DNA of 64,000 nucleotides. Origin: Pohlia nutans. Taxonomy: Eukaryota > Streptophyta > Bryopsida > Bryales > Mniaceae. The translations under genes and the position numbers were made by a program. The stretch lies in assembly GCA_022496805.1 (NCBI GenBank), contig CM040100.1, forward strand, positions 18,691,009 to 18,755,008, given 5' to 3'. The notes under the pieces are model-generated. The model ran no database searches. It was not told the origin of the DNA and was given only the letters and a program-made list of their open reading frames with translations. Below, piece by piece: positions 36,668 to 49,092 of this stretch. Position 1 is the first letter of the stretch, and each line of letters opens with the position of its first letter.

Positions 36668-37014
36668 GGACCGCTTCACACTATGGCCGTCCAAGTCCAG
36701 AGGCCGTGGGATTGAGTGGCCAAAGAAATGGGCTGAAAATAGGTAATAAAATATAGTTTTGATTTTATTTTATTTTTTAAATTGATGGCGTCTCGACCAT
36801 AGTTTGGGTTTCTATTTCCGTTCGACCCAAACTTCTTTCAAGAGTCCATCAACCTTGGTCAAAAAGTGTTGCCATGTAGGCATTTTGAAGGGCAACGGCC
36901 TTTGGACTTTGGCCTTTAGTGTGAAGGGTCGAGAGGCCGAATTCTTGGTTTCTTGCAATCCGATTGGTGGAAATCGATGGCCTCTCGACCTTCGGCCTTA
37001 GTGTGAAGCAGCCC
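36668..37014. mobile_element. PIF/Harbinger-like MITE
   Basis: 347 bp flanked by TTA on both sides (36665-36667, 37015-37017). The ends GGACCGCTTCACACTATGGC and GGCCTTAGTGTGAAGCAGCCC are inverted repeats. The TTA duplication and a GG(G/A)C-type tip fit Tourist/PIF-Harbinger. The internal TTGGCC/GGCCGA modules are themselves inverted. Confidence 0.75.
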
Positions 37015-37059
37015 TTACTCTGGACAAGACAGGACTTGCTACTACTAAATTGTGTTTTC

Positions 37060-37768
37060 ATGGTATGGGTGAGTGAAAAAGTAGTCCGAAGTGATGGATT
37101 TTTTGAGAGAATGGACTTTGAAAAATTCTAGTTAATGATGAATGTATGAGATTTTGAAAGTTTAGGGGTATGAGGGATATCCACACAACGATATTTTTGG
37201 CTGTGTTTATTTTTGGGTTCGTACTCTGCTATGATCATATCAGTAAAAAAATACAATGTAGTGTTTTAACTAAATGTAGTGTAAAATGGATCGTATATAA
37301 TTAAAATTTCATTATTCAAATTTTTAGGTGGTTTAATGTGATTAGATGTTGAATAATTACGAAATTGTTTTCTAAAATTAGAAATTTTCTATTCCATGAT
37401 ATTTAATAAGCCTCGAGAACCTAAGAATGGAGAAATGTACAAGAACATGAAACTCATATGAAGGGTTTGTTTCTTAAAACACATGTATATAAAGTGATTT
37501 AGTGAAACATGAAATTTTTATTCCAAAAATAGTGTGGGAAAGGTAAAAATCATTAAAATATCATTTGTAGCAAAGAAGTTTAATGTATCAAAGATGGATA
37601 ATTTTGGAAAATGAATTTAATGGACATCATAATTAAATGAGAAGAAAGTTGTTATTGAAAATAATTTTCTAATTAAAGACATTTTTACCACTACATTCAC
37701 TACATTTAGTCATTCATTACTTCAGAAAGTAATACTTGATTTTAAGGCCAAACAGTCACCCATACCAT
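37060..37768. mobile_element. Putative TIR element ATGGTATGGGTGA
   Basis: The ends ATGGTATGGGTGA and TCACCCATACCAT are perfect 13-bp inverted repeats 709 bp apart. The interior is very AT-rich with no coding capacity. A target duplication is not obvious, so superfamily is unassigned. Confidence 0.5.
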
Positions 37769-39210
37769 AAGAACGCCCAACCAAGTAGAGTGGTTGTACC
37801 ACTATTGTCTTCCCGCTAAGGACGTGAGGATATTTTTTCTATCCCATCTTCTCTTACAAACTTTCAATTATGTGACACTAGTAGGAATGTGTTGTTTTTC
37901 ACTTACTATAAATTTTGAAAAAGGAATGAAACCGCGCCAAGCAACTGGGCTATATCAGTGTTGGTGGTCACAAGATGACATAAATATCTCCATATTCAAA
38001 CATTGTTCAGGCACTGTTTCCCTTGTCATAGAATGAAAAACGACAATCATGCTACTAGTGTGAGTATGTCACTAGTGTGCCCTTCTCCCATCTTGATGAA
38101 TGAATCCTTTGAGTCTTCTAGTTAGTGCTTTCAATGAACTAGCTTTGCATGGAGAATGCACTAGAGGATAAAGTGCAAGGAAATATTGGGAGGGTTGCTG
38201 CAGATTAGTCTAAACTTATCTTCAACTAAGTTAAAAGGGGACTAAAAAAATTCTACATTAAAAATATCCGCAAAGTGTTTGGGTGAGTGGGCTTGAGTTT
38301 TGGCATGCATTCATCTTGGTGTATGTGAGAGAAACGAAAAGTGATGTAACAAAGTTCCAATTTGTGAGATTTTGGGTGGTCCCCCACTACCGGGTTAGAA
38401 ATAGAGATTGAGACTAGAGCTCATTGCAACTATTCACAAATGGAGCCACCTTTCATGTCAAAGCTCATGCCATTCCGAGTCACAAGTTTCTTGCTCATTG
38501 TTCACAAATGGCTTGGAATAGCTTGGGGTCTCTCTACTCATTGCTCACTCTTCAATGTGTGAGCTCCATCCCCGCAACGCGCTTCATATGCCCCACGAAA
38601 CTCAGTCACCTAAGTTTTTTTTCCACAAATAAAACTCATGAATACTCTAATTATTTTTGTCATCAACACACCTTGCTATTCTTGGGATTCGACCAGGTAT
38701 TTTGTCTAACACAACACCACAATCCAATGTTTTGACTACTTTACAAATATCTCTATTAGCCCCTTGATTTTTTTTTCTACATTTAACCTCTCTTAGCACA
38801 AGATTTTTTAGCTTGAAGATAAAACCTCACGTTCCTGCCAGACAGTGAATACATAAGCGTGGAGATTAGAATTCAAACAAGGTCCTGACATCAAATCAAG
38901 AGTAGAATATTGATGTCTCAAATTGAGAATAGAATTTCCAAGTAGGAGGTACCAAAAAATTTAGGTAGAAGACAAGCGTTGGCCACTCACTAAGCGCCAT
39001 GCGTATTTTCTACAACCAATATCAAACTTTTTGAATCAAGAAGGGTGAGATCTCAAAACTGCTATAAATAAATAAATAAAATGTTTTGCAGTTGAGCTTG
39101 AATTTTGTGATTAAAATTAAATTTCTTTCAATTGTGGTTTTGTTTTGTAATGCTTGTAATAGTATGACTTCCTCTAGCGATTTTGGTAGGTGGAATCTAA
39201 TAGCTACTAA
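37769..39210. other. Intergenic, no recognised gene
   Basis: The short frames at 37794-38036 and 38424-38735 show no domain and no splice-compatible continuation. No repeat with clear ends was found. Confidence 0.45.
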
Positions 39211-39321
39211 CACTTGTAGAAAAGGTGGCGCTCTCCAAGCAAAATCACTATGCATGCGTGGAATTGGGCACTACTTGCCTAGGCATCTCCCTCGGCAGTG
39301 TCACCTTCACTTCTACTAGTG
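39211..39321. mobile_element. Miniature CACTA-like element (copy 1)
   Basis: 111 bp with tips CACTTGTAGAAAAGGTGGCG and TTCTACTAGTG, flanked by an exact 3-bp duplication TAA (39208-39210 and 39322-39324). CACTAGTAGAAA tips and 3-bp duplication are the CACTA (En/Spm) signature. A second copy lies at 55286. Confidence 0.8.
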
Positions 39322-39324
39322 TAA

Positions 39325-41223
39325 TGAGTTTCAAGGATGCTAAAACTTCCATATTTTCTAACCACACCACCAGTGTGTTCTAGGTCGTAGACAATTGCAT
39401 GCTACACAAACACTTGCTTTCCATCCACATGACTTAGCTATTTGCATGCTACACAAACATTGGCTTTTCATCCAAAAGGACTGGATATAGCTTATTTAAT
39501 CTCTGAAGAATACAAACTATGATGTGTAGAATAATTGCTAAGTGCTAATGAGAAACTGATATAATAGGAGTTGTCACACCTTCTTCTCCCCATTCTCAAT
39601 CATCGAGAATGAGGACGTGATACTCTCTCCTTGAATTGAAGAGGACCCATTCTCTGAAGATTGAGAAGTTTGTTTCTTCTCCTCCAAGGGTGAAGAATGG
39701 GCGTGAAGAAATGGTTTCGTGTGTAAAGTTTTTATGGCAGAGCTTCTCTGTTTATCATGCCTACCATTTCTCTTGTGCTTTTGATTGATTGGTTGATTGT
39801 GTGAATAGAGCATGCTTTAATACCAGATCCCTTTATTGCAGGTCACTCTTTCTCCATTCTTCGTTGGGTGATGGCCTGATATGGATACCCCTCCAAAAAT
39901 AGTGTGATTTTCGAGAAATTCTTTTTTGTAAAATATAAAAATTGGAAAATTACAAAAATTAGAGGATGTTATAGGCACCATGGCTGCAACTATATGCATG
40001 GTGTTAAAAGCAAAATTTCTAGCACACATAAAATAAGTTAAACATAAGTCATACTATATGAGATGCATAAAAGTGGTACCCATATCAGATCATTCGCCCA
40101 TTCTCATTCTCCACAAGGTAAAAAAAGGGAGTCACACCTTGCTAATGGAGAAGCGCCCCATTGGCTCCTCTTCTCTCTCGGGACATTCTTCATCTTCAGA
40201 GAAATTTGATTCTCGGAGATGGTGTGACAACCCTTAGTGGCACCATCCTACGCATAAGATTGACATGCATGGTTGACAAACATGATGCTCACGTCTGAAT
40301 AAGTCAGCCAGCATCTCTACATGTAGTGCTGAAGATCAAATCAAATTTGTCTGAATACATGGCTAAGTCTTAGCAAATGCAAAGTAGGTTTGGAAAAGGG
40401 GTGAACAATGCAAAGTAGATTTGGAAAAGCGGCGGGGTGAACAATGGACTTCCTATGAGATGCAGGGCAGTTTTACTCGATCACTACACCGAAGAATCCC
40501 ACATTAGAGAAAATTTCAGCCCAAAGGAAGGCCCCTTTCTTGCATGTGAAATGTGCATATAGAAGAAATATCAATCAGAAATCACAGTTAGAAACATGTA
40601 AGTTGAGCAGTCAGCTCATGTGCCCCATCGGATTCATACTAAAAATAATAATTAAAAAATAAAATTTTGATTTTTTTAAATTAAAATTTTGAAAAAAATC
40701 TATTTTCTTCTCCCGTAACTGCGCATCTGCCGAATCTGAAAGGGCCCTTCACAGGGCTCAAACTTCCTGTAATGTATATTCTGGCCCACAGGTATTTACC
40801 AGTGGTGGACGTGTATGGCATCTTCTGCATGAAATGAACACAGCTTGAACAGTGTTCTACAATGCCAAATCAAGATTCGTTTATTTTTAGTTACTTTTAT
40901 TAGATACACGTCCAATTTTGGTATTTACAAGAGGCTTTACTAATAATTATTTTTTCAAAATGTTGTGGTAAAATTCATCCAAACTGGATGAAATTTTGTT
41001 ACATTGGATGCGAATTTGTCCAAATGGATGAATGTACCCACCTCATTCACCCACCCAAAATATATGGTGATTTTGGTGTATTGTAAACAAAGTGTTGAAG
41101 ACCACATCGAAGACATTTAGTAGAACCCAATATGATAGACAAACATATTCTTAGAATATACATGGAATATTTTAGAATATTCTAATCTTTTCTTGAATAT
41201 TTGGAATATTTCATCCAAGTGGT
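39325..41223. other. Intergenic, no recognised gene
   Basis: It contains inexact short duplications (e.g. TTGCATGCTACACAAACA twice near 39400-39450) and an A/T palindromic stretch near 40645-40695. AGAAGCGCCCC- and TTCTC-rich words around 39580-40200 include complementary blocks (GGTGTGACAACCC versus GTTGTCACACC), suggesting a decayed foldback of about 660 bp (39570-40232). Confidence 0.4.
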
Positions 41224-41570
41224 TTAACCTCTAAAGGTCACAAAGTGTCCCTGAAATTGACAAATTTGAAAAAACCATTACAAAGTACTATTGGAGGAAT
41301 ATTTTTGAATTGATATACAAATGAAAGTTGTAGATTTTGAATTTTAGATTCCATCCGAATGCTACCACCAATATTTTATTATAAAATTTGAAAGTTAAAA
41401 TTAAAAATTCTTTCTAAATTTGATTACAAACAAAATATTAATATTTTTGGTGTAAAATTTGTTGAAATGGATTTGAAATGAGATACTCTTGACATGGTGA
41501 TTTTTGAAATTTTTGAGTTCCTTAAATCTATGACCTCATTTTTGCAAAGCCACTTTTGAATTACTAGGTT
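41224..41570 (-). mobile_element. TTAA-type element, family G (copy 2, truncated)
   Basis: Starts TTAACCTCTAAAGGTCACAA with AGTGTCCCTGAAATTGACAA, the reverse of the right part of the complete element at 52586-53172. Homology stops near 41570 (GCAAAGCCACTTTTGAA). Confidence 0.65.
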
Positions 41571-43122
41571 GGTCCATTCCAGTACTTGCACATAGTATTA
41601 TTCGCGCGGAACCATTTTGGAAGCATGCGTGCATGTGTGCACCAATCTCTCTTGTAGGTAGGCATGTGTCGGCGCCCGCCGCGACTGTTCTTGCAACAGA
41701 ATTAATGTGGGGAGCGTGTGTGTGTGCATTTACCACTTTTATTAGATTATATGATAAATTCATAGAAATCAATAATGAGTAATATTATGCATGAGTGAAT
41801 GACAAAAATAACACTATAGCTTACATTGTTTTAACTTATTCAAAGATTATTATGGATTCAAAAGAGGTAAAGCGCTCCACTAAGCACATCATCAGTGCTT
41901 TTTTTGAAGAATCTTCATCATAACAATTGAATATATATAAACTACTAAAAAAGATTATAGTCCAATGTTCTATACTTATAGATGTATCATATATCAATAA
42001 CCAAAAAGATTTTGTGAATATTATAAATATAAAAAGGAAAATTATGTCTTTATCATCACTCCTTAGTAGTCCTTGATTAAAGACTATTTTGAATGGATTA
42101 ATGACTATTTTGGATGAATTATCTGATATTTTGGATAGAATATGCCATTAAGAACTCCACTAAGGACTCCCTAAGTGTGCACGGTTGGCTTGTTTTACCT
42201 CATTTGAACCCTTATAACTTATTTGATAATTCTATATATATAAGTATTCTATTTTCTAAATTTTATTTATTTTAAATAATTAAATATTCAACACAGATGT
42301 GTCAACTCTACCTTCTACCTGTGGTAGTCAAATTGCAAAGGATCAACTAAAATAACAAAAGAAAAATAAATTGCTGAAAAAACAAATACAGATGGAGAAT
42401 TAAATTCAATAAGGTCAATGAATTCATCTAACCCACAAGGTACAAGAGTACCTATACTACACAATCCAAGTGTGAGTACATGGAAATGTAGAGTACAAAC
42501 CGTATATAAGAACCTTTGAGTACGCAACTTCTTGCAAGAAATGAAACAAAAAGATGACAGGTGTTGAATTTCTCAAACCATTCTCAAGTTTTTTCTCTTC
42601 CTTTCGATATCATAATTTTGGATACAAACATATTAAGATAATCATGCTAAGAGGGATAAACAAGCAGAGAAAGGTTATGCACGTAGAATGCAATGTTTTA
42701 GAGACCATATAACAATATAGTATACGGTATGGTGTAAATAGTCATGTACTAGTAGGTTCTAATAGGTTTTCAATATGTAAGGTCTTGATGTTTGGGAGAC
42801 AAAAAGGAGGCGACTTTCTAGGTTTGTTATAGATTTTTATTCTCTCTTGATGCATGTGCTACTTGAATTGCCTATTTTTTAATATAAAATGATGTTTTTA
42901 CTTGTTTAATATATTTTAGCATCAATTTGGTTCAAATTTTTCTCAATAAATAATACCATTGAATCTATGTGATTTATTTTAAAAGTTATCTTATTATGAT
43001 TTTGGCTATATTTATTGATATTAAAATTTATAAAATTCAGCATATTATAAATAAATTAGGCATATCACATTTTATACACAATATATATAGATATTTAGAA
43101 AAGAGCCATAAATGCACAAGAT

Positions 43123-43125
<3 letters not shown>
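41571..43125. other. AT-rich intergenic DNA, no recognised gene
   Basis: No domain-bearing frame. The 41590-41730 segment is briefly GC-rich (GGCGCCCGCCGCGAC) without a gene. Low-complexity A/T tracts follow up to the microsatellite. Confidence 0.45.

Positions 43126-43194
<69 letters not shown>
43126..43194. repeat. (TA)n microsatellite
   Basis: An uninterrupted AT dinucleotide run of 69 bases. The overlapping IYIYIY frame is a by-product. Confidence 0.98.
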
Positions 43195-43198
<4 letters not shown>

Positions 43199-43653
43199 TT
43201 ACCTTTTTTAATATTTATGACATTTCTTAAAAAATATTACAGTAGAGTTGTTTTTAAACTTGTGCATAGAAGAATTTATAGTCATGTGTAGGTAAAAAGA
43301 CAAAGTGATTTTATCATATTTAGTACACAAAATTGGGACAAGTCATATGATTTTGAATCTTAAAAATAACCCAAACATCTTGAAAAATAATTACAAGATT
43401 TAGCATTTAGTGAAACGGAATTTTCCAAAAATTAAATTATTCTACGAATAAGGGTTGAATATGTTTTGTGAATAAGGCAAATACTATGGTGTTTAGAGCA
43501 AACATAACATTCTTGCCTTAGTGTGAAAGTTATTATTTTAGAGCTTATGTAACACCTTGTAGTTTCTTATTTAATAGGATTATTTTATTAAAAAAGTGTG
43601 TAAGTTTAGAGGGATGAGAGACAAAACAGGTTTTAAAGAAATTGACAATTTAC

Positions 43654-43850
43654 AAAAGATTTCAAAAAGGAAACCAAAAGATTCAAAACAGGAAACAAAA
43701 AAATTCAAAGAAGTTGACAACAAAAGATCCAAAGAAGAAGACAACAAAAGATTCAAAAAAGGAGACAAAAAAGATTCAAAAAAGAAAACAATAAAAGATT
43801 CAAAAGAGGAGACAAAAGAAACAAAGAGGGACAAAGAAGGTAATATAATA
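43654..43850. repeat. 24-bp purine-rich minisatellite
   Basis: About eight degenerate units of 23-25 bp of the form GATTCAAAARAGGAGACAAA with A-rich spacers. Because the unit is close to 24 bp, one frame (43596-43898) reads as an eight-residue Lys-rich repeat (KDSKQETK, KRSKEEDN). No start context, splice sites or homologue supports a gene. Confidence 0.8.
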
Positions 43851-43899
43851 TTCCATGTTTATTTTTTATCCAAAGATTACTTACACATTTCTCCATAGC

Positions 43900-44621
43900 A
43901 TAATAGAGTAATGGGAGTCAACACCCTTTTGCAATGGGACCACAATGTAGTCACAGTTAAAAACTAAGTGTATGTGGCAATGACACAATAATTCCAAAAT
44001 TCATGGAATACAAATGACATTCCTTCATTACTTAAAGGCATGGATCTAAGTGAAGATTCTCTTTCGATTCAGTTTTTAAAAGGATGTTCCATCATATTGC
44101 TCTATTATGCTATATCTCTAATACAATTATCATGAAATTATACAAGGTGATATAAAAGTTCGGAATCAAAAGGTATTTTGTAGCGACATGATTAAATTTC
44201 TAGAAGGATGAACATTGTAGGTCCTTGAGGTTCTAATGAATGATTATGTAAATTAGTGTAGAATATGGAAAATGGTATGAAACCAAAGGGATCATGGTGC
44301 ACAAATTAGGGTTAGGGTTCCCACTTTCTTCTCCATTTCGCGAGTTTCCCAATCAATTCAGACGGGGCGTAGATTTTCGCAGGCCGGTGTACCTGGAATT
44401 CCAATTCCAGGCGCGTTTGATTCCCTGCGAATTTTGCGCTTTCTCCTGCGATTACGATGATGTTTTAAGTGCAGTGTCGCATCAACTATTGGTCTGTGTC
44501 TCATTGTTGAATTCAATGCGGAGCCAATTGTGTAGTAACGTTGTTTTTCTCTCTAAAGCATGATTTCCAAAGGAGTCATCATCGCTGTGTGACAATTTTT
44601 ATTTTTTCTGAACTTGTGACA
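43900..44621 (+). promoter_or_regulatory. Promoter and 5' leader of the PrmC gene
   Basis: From about 44290 base composition rises and pyrimidine-rich leader-like sequence appears (CCCACTTTCTTCTCCATTTC). An 89-codon upstream frame (44294-44563) ends before the start codon. No TATA box can be assigned with confidence in this AT-rich DNA. Confidence 0.4.
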
Positions 44622-47600
44622 ATGGCTGCTACCGCCTTTGTCCGTCTCTCACAATCCATTGCGGGAACTCTGTCCCTTTCGCCTTGCCGCACTCGACCGC
44701 TGTTCCGGAACTCAATTCGTCGACAAAACTTATCAAGAAAAACTGTCCACAGCTTGTTCTCATCATTGGATCATTGTTCGGCCGACGAGCTCCCTTGCCG
44801 TGTTAACGTTAGACAACCGAAGTTTCAATGCTCTGCTTCGAGTAGTGGCGATCTTGGACGGTCCGCCTTTTATTCTTCATCTGCAGCGGCCGATGAAGCG
44901 TCTGGTAGGAACTCTTTTCCTTTCTGATCTGCTACAATGCATTTGGCCATAAACTTATTCAATCCTTCGATTGTGATTAAATGTCATGCTTTTTTATTTA
45001 TTTTTCAGGGTCATTTTCACTTCTTTGTTTCTCACTGTTTTTACAAAATCTCCTTATTGAAATTTAGCTATAACAAAGTGAAGTTTTGTCAATTGACTTA
45101 ATTATTGAATTTTGCCATTTAGACATCCATTATCGACATTCAAACTTGTTGCTAGTTTTTTCATGGTTTTGAATGACAGGACGTGAATCTAAGATTAGAT
45201 TGTTTTGAACAAGAAACATTCATTTGACCTGCTTTGAATGAAAAGAAGTCGTAATTCTACGGAGCCTCATGGGAAGTCAAACAAATTTAACTTTGTGGAA
45301 ACAAATACTCAAAGCTCACTAGATTTCATTCATTTTGGAGAATTCTAATAGATGAATAACTATGTTTTGATACCGGACTGCATGGACTGAAAATGTCATT
45401 ATGTGGCACTGAAATTGAGATTCTGTGACTTGAGAATGCTCATTTATGGACAATGGCGTTCAAGGCAGACTGTGTTGGCCTGTGAAGCAGAATCAGTGAC
45501 AATAGACGGTGTTGCTGTCGTAACTCCTTTGTGTGAACGTCTTGCAACGCATGTGACGTGCTTGGAAGACCTGCTTCAGTGGAGGAGGAAGGCCGAGCTT
45601 TTAGCAACCAGTGTAGGAAGAGAGTTTTACGAGGCAGATGGAGGGCCGGATGCAAGTGATCTGCTGAGGGAGTTGGAGTGGCTTCTCGACGATGCCGTGG
45701 CCGCCTGTTGTCGCCGTGGCCGCAAAGTGGACTCCAGTGCCAGATGCTGGCAAGCATGCAGCTGGCGCGACGTGAAGGCTTGTTTGCCAGTGGAGACATT
45801 GCCAAGTCTAGGTGAGCACTTCATCTTCCAACTTATTCAGACTATGGCACTCCATTGCGTAAATCAGAATTGAAATTCCGTTCTCGAAAATTGGATTGGG
45901 TTGGAGCTGGCAAATATCATGGAGCAAAAAGTACGAACGTCTTGCTTTCTATCAAAGTGCTGATATAAGTTAGTTTTGAACTGAAGTAATGAAAGGGAAA
46001 AATGACCAAGGTAACCACATCTTAAGCGCTGAGTACAGTCCATATTATTAGACTGACCAAGTCTTTTTGGTTCTTATTAGCAATTGCAATGGGATTAAAG
46101 TATGCCTTATTTGCATTGTATGCAAAAGATATAAGGGATGAAAGTTGACCTAGAGTTCTGATGTTAGTGTACATTCTCAAGATCAGGATGTAAGATTTTA
46201 GGATGTTAAATTTAGGTTCGTGTCACAATTACTTAGTAAGTCTTTCGATGGTCGACAGTTGATGTAGTGCAAGTTGTGTTCTGTATGGCGCTCTTTGGTT
46301 CTTTATTGGTTCTTATTAGCAATTGCAATGGGATTAAAGTATGCCTTATTTGGATATTGTATGCGAAAGATATAAGGGATGAAAGTTTCAGTGGTAGATG
46401 ACCTAGAGTTCTGATCTTAGTGTACATTCTCAAGATCAGGATGTAAGGTTACATTTAGGTTCGTGTCACAATTACTTAGTAAGTCTTTCGATGATCGACA
46501 GTTGGTGTAGTGCAAGTTGCGTTCGGTGTGGCTCTCTTTGGTATTAGAATTTCTAAGACGTTTTTTGTTGTTTTTTTCTGAAATGCAGATAGTGGCAGTT
46601 CTTCAAACGAATCAGCAGATGTGAGTCTTGAGTTTGGGGTGTTTGGGACTTTACTGAAGGAAAGGTACACGGATCCAGTGGCAGAATTGGCAGCAGATGG
46701 CGCCTGCTGCTGTGACTCGTTACGAGACAGTTTAGCGAACATGGCATCCGAGGATGATCAAGATGTTGAGGTGGAGGGCTCCTCATTGTCGAGAACAGCC
46801 ACTACTTTCCCTACCTTAGATGAAGCATTTGAAAAAAACAAGACCACAAATGCACATCTTCTCTTGCGTTCCAGCATTGAAGAACTGGAGGAGCAGTGGA
46901 CGCAAAGAGTGAGGGACAGAAGGCCTTTCCAATATGTCGTGGGTTGTACCCATTGGCGAGACTTGGTCTTGAGTGTCCAAGAGGGGGTTCTCATTCCAAG
47001 GCCGGAAACTGAGCAAATGATAGACCTTGCTGAAGCTGCAATTGCAGCAGAGAGCTCTCTTGGTGATGGACTATGGGCGGATCTGGGAACAGGGAGTGGT
47101 GCTTTGGCCATCGCATTGGCTCGTCTTCTTCCTCCTTCCACAGGGTCAGTCATTGCAATCGATGCCAGTCCAACTGCTGTTGCTGTCGCTCGCCGCAATG
47201 TGAACCAGTATGGGCTTATGGTAAGCTTTTATTCATCTGTAGCTCTCTTCAAAAGTGTGTCAATGTGGACAAACTCTTGACAGGGATTTCAATAATTCAA
47301 GAGCTTTTAGACAACATTATAAAGAAAATTTTCTCCATGATTCACATGGTCACAGTGATCATATGGAGGCCTGTTCATGATACATACGGTGGCCTCATTG
47401 TGACCTTAGAGCATCCGCACCCTACCACTGAAAGCAGGGGATTCTCTGAAACTGGATGAAAAGTGCTTGTATTTAATGCTGAAAATTCAGGGCGGGTGAG
47501 AGAGTCACGGAATGTGTCCTAATTTAAGGAAGTTCTCGGTATCTTAGATTGATGGACAATAATGATTCCCCATGTATACTGATTGTGATTGGATCATTGA

Positions 47601-48973
47601 CTATATAGAGGGACACATAGTGGTTCTAGGGTGTGGATATGATAGCTTGTGACACCAAATTTTTGATGTGATGATAGTGGTAAGGGTGAATTGAAAGGAG
47701 AAGGGTGCAGATGCTCTTAGGGCGACCTTCCCATGGGGAAGATTTTCTTTACGATGTTCCTGAAATAGTCTACTATTACTGAAAACCTTTTTCTACTATT
47801 TTTCTCATTTTGTACAGTTGGTATGACGTGTTATGTCCTATTTTTCGTGTTCTTTTGTTCTGACGGCAGTTTGTGTTTGTAACAGGACCGAGTGAAAGTT
47901 GTGTCTGGCTCCTGGTTTACGCCTCTTGAGAACTATAATGGCTCTCTGGCAGGCGTGTTGAGCAACCCTCCTTATATACCTTCAGAAAACATACCCGGAC
48001 TTCAAGCTGAAGTGGGAAAGCACGAGCCACAATCTGCACTAGATGGAGGAGAGGATGGCATGAATGACTTGCGCACCATCTGTCAAGGGTCTTCTCGTGC
48101 TCTCCGATCTGGTGGCTTTCTTGCATTAGAGGTATGTGTTATCTTACTGTCTATGTGCAGTTTGAGTGACGTCAGTTTCTTTTTATTATGAAAAGTTGAT
48201 CACATTCAAATCAACATAACATTCTTTAGCAGCCCCACTGTTCACCCTTGGAAATCAGCATCACAGGCTACAATCATTGCAGGAATCGTAATCTTTTGGA
48301 GAATAAAAGCCATCTCTAGTTAATGATGGGCTTGGCAGCTCAACAAACTTCTGTTTTTTAAATAGTTTCTACATGTTCCACATCATCAATTCCCTGTTCA
48401 TATGCTGATTCCCTGCACAAGCAAAAGGGTGTGCTACAGTACTAGCTAAATAATGTTATGAAAGTAACATGAAAGATTAAATTGTTATCTTTTAACTTGA
48501 TATTGTTCAAATAGAAAAATGAATGGTATAGGTGCTTTAGTTCCTGTAAGTCCAACTGATAACAGAAAATCAAATCAGAAGAGAAAATCTATCACTGGAA
48601 TAGGTAAAGAAAAGTATAGCGGGAAGTACTGGGCTTACTAGGAGATAAGTCGATAATATAAGAACAAGATTTGCATTTATATATAAAATGTAGTAGAATT
48701 AAGGAAAAAAATGGTCATGGTAATCTAGATAGACACAAATTTCTGGTCTTCTATTTTCTCTTAATGGACTATAACTTATTATAATAACAATTTACTATTT
48801 CTTGTCTGTAGACCAATGGTGGAAAACAAGCTGAGGCTGTCTCCGATCTTCTGCACAGTTTGAGGACAGTGGGGGGTTTTCAAACCAACACACCTGTTCC
48901 CTGCTTCCGGGATATAAGAATTATACCAGATTTTTCCGGGATAATGCGGTTTGTTGTAGCCACTCGTTGCTGA
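44622..48973 (+). CDS. PRMC: Organellar PrmC/HemK-type release factor glutamine methyltransferase
   Basis: N5-glutamine methyltransferase acting on the GGQ motif of organellar peptide release factors (plastid PrmC type, compare At5g64150). Exons: 44622-44904, 45491-45811, 46589-47220, 47886-48131, 48812-48973; about 547 residues. Exon 1 is a Ser/Arg-rich targeting peptide (MAATAFVRLSQSIAGTLSLS). Exon 2 holds the N-terminal helical domain (ATHVTCLEDLLQWRRKAELL, EADGGPDASDLLRELEWLLD). Exon 3: RRPFQYVVGCTHWRD, VLIPRPETEQMIDLAE, ADLGTGSGALAIALARLLP (SAM motif I), AIDASPTAVAVARRN. Exon 4: the catalytic VLSNPPYIPSENI and HEPQSALDGGEDGM. Exon 5: ALE|TNGGKQAEAV and the C-terminal strand IPDFSGIMRFVVATR. 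The exon 2 acceptor is uncertain; AGs before 45491, 45497 and 45506 all keep frame. It is longer than bacterial PrmC (about 280) through the leader, an acidic insert in exon 3, and the N-domain. Confidence 0.92.
46069..46560. repeat. Tandem duplication in PrmC intron 2
   Basis: Two units of about 240 bp, 46069-46308 and 46309-46560 (GGTTCTTATTAGCAATTGCA near each start; CACAATTACTTAGTAAGTC near each end), differ at scattered bases and small indels. Confidence 0.85.
47280..47788. mobile_element. Intronic MITE family M (copy 4), PrmC intron 3, interrupted
   Basis: The left part AGCTTTTAGACAACATTATA, CATGATTCACATGG and the right part CGATGTTCCTGAAATAGTC, ATTACTGAAAACCT match the 9125 copy. The element is split by a Harbinger-like MITE at 47409-47716. 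Confidence 0.7.
47409..47716. mobile_element. PIF/Harbinger-like MITE nested inside family M copy 4
   Basis: 308 bp with tips GAGCATCCGCACCCT and AGGGTGCAGATGCTC, flanked by TTA on both sides (47406-47408, 47717-47719). The tips resemble those of the element at 49093 (GAGCATCTCC). Removing it rejoins the host MITE. Confidence 0.82.
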
Positions 48974-49092
48974 TGGCAGCAGGTTGGTGATATTATGCTT
49001 CACATTTCTGTGAATAGCTGTATTACAGTTTAAAAGAGTAAATTCAATGTCTATACCTACCCACTAAAGTCCCGTGGTGCATGTTTACATTA

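Noticed and set aside
43126..43211. Frame of alternating Ile-Tyr
   Set aside because: It is simply the (TA)n microsatellite read in frame.
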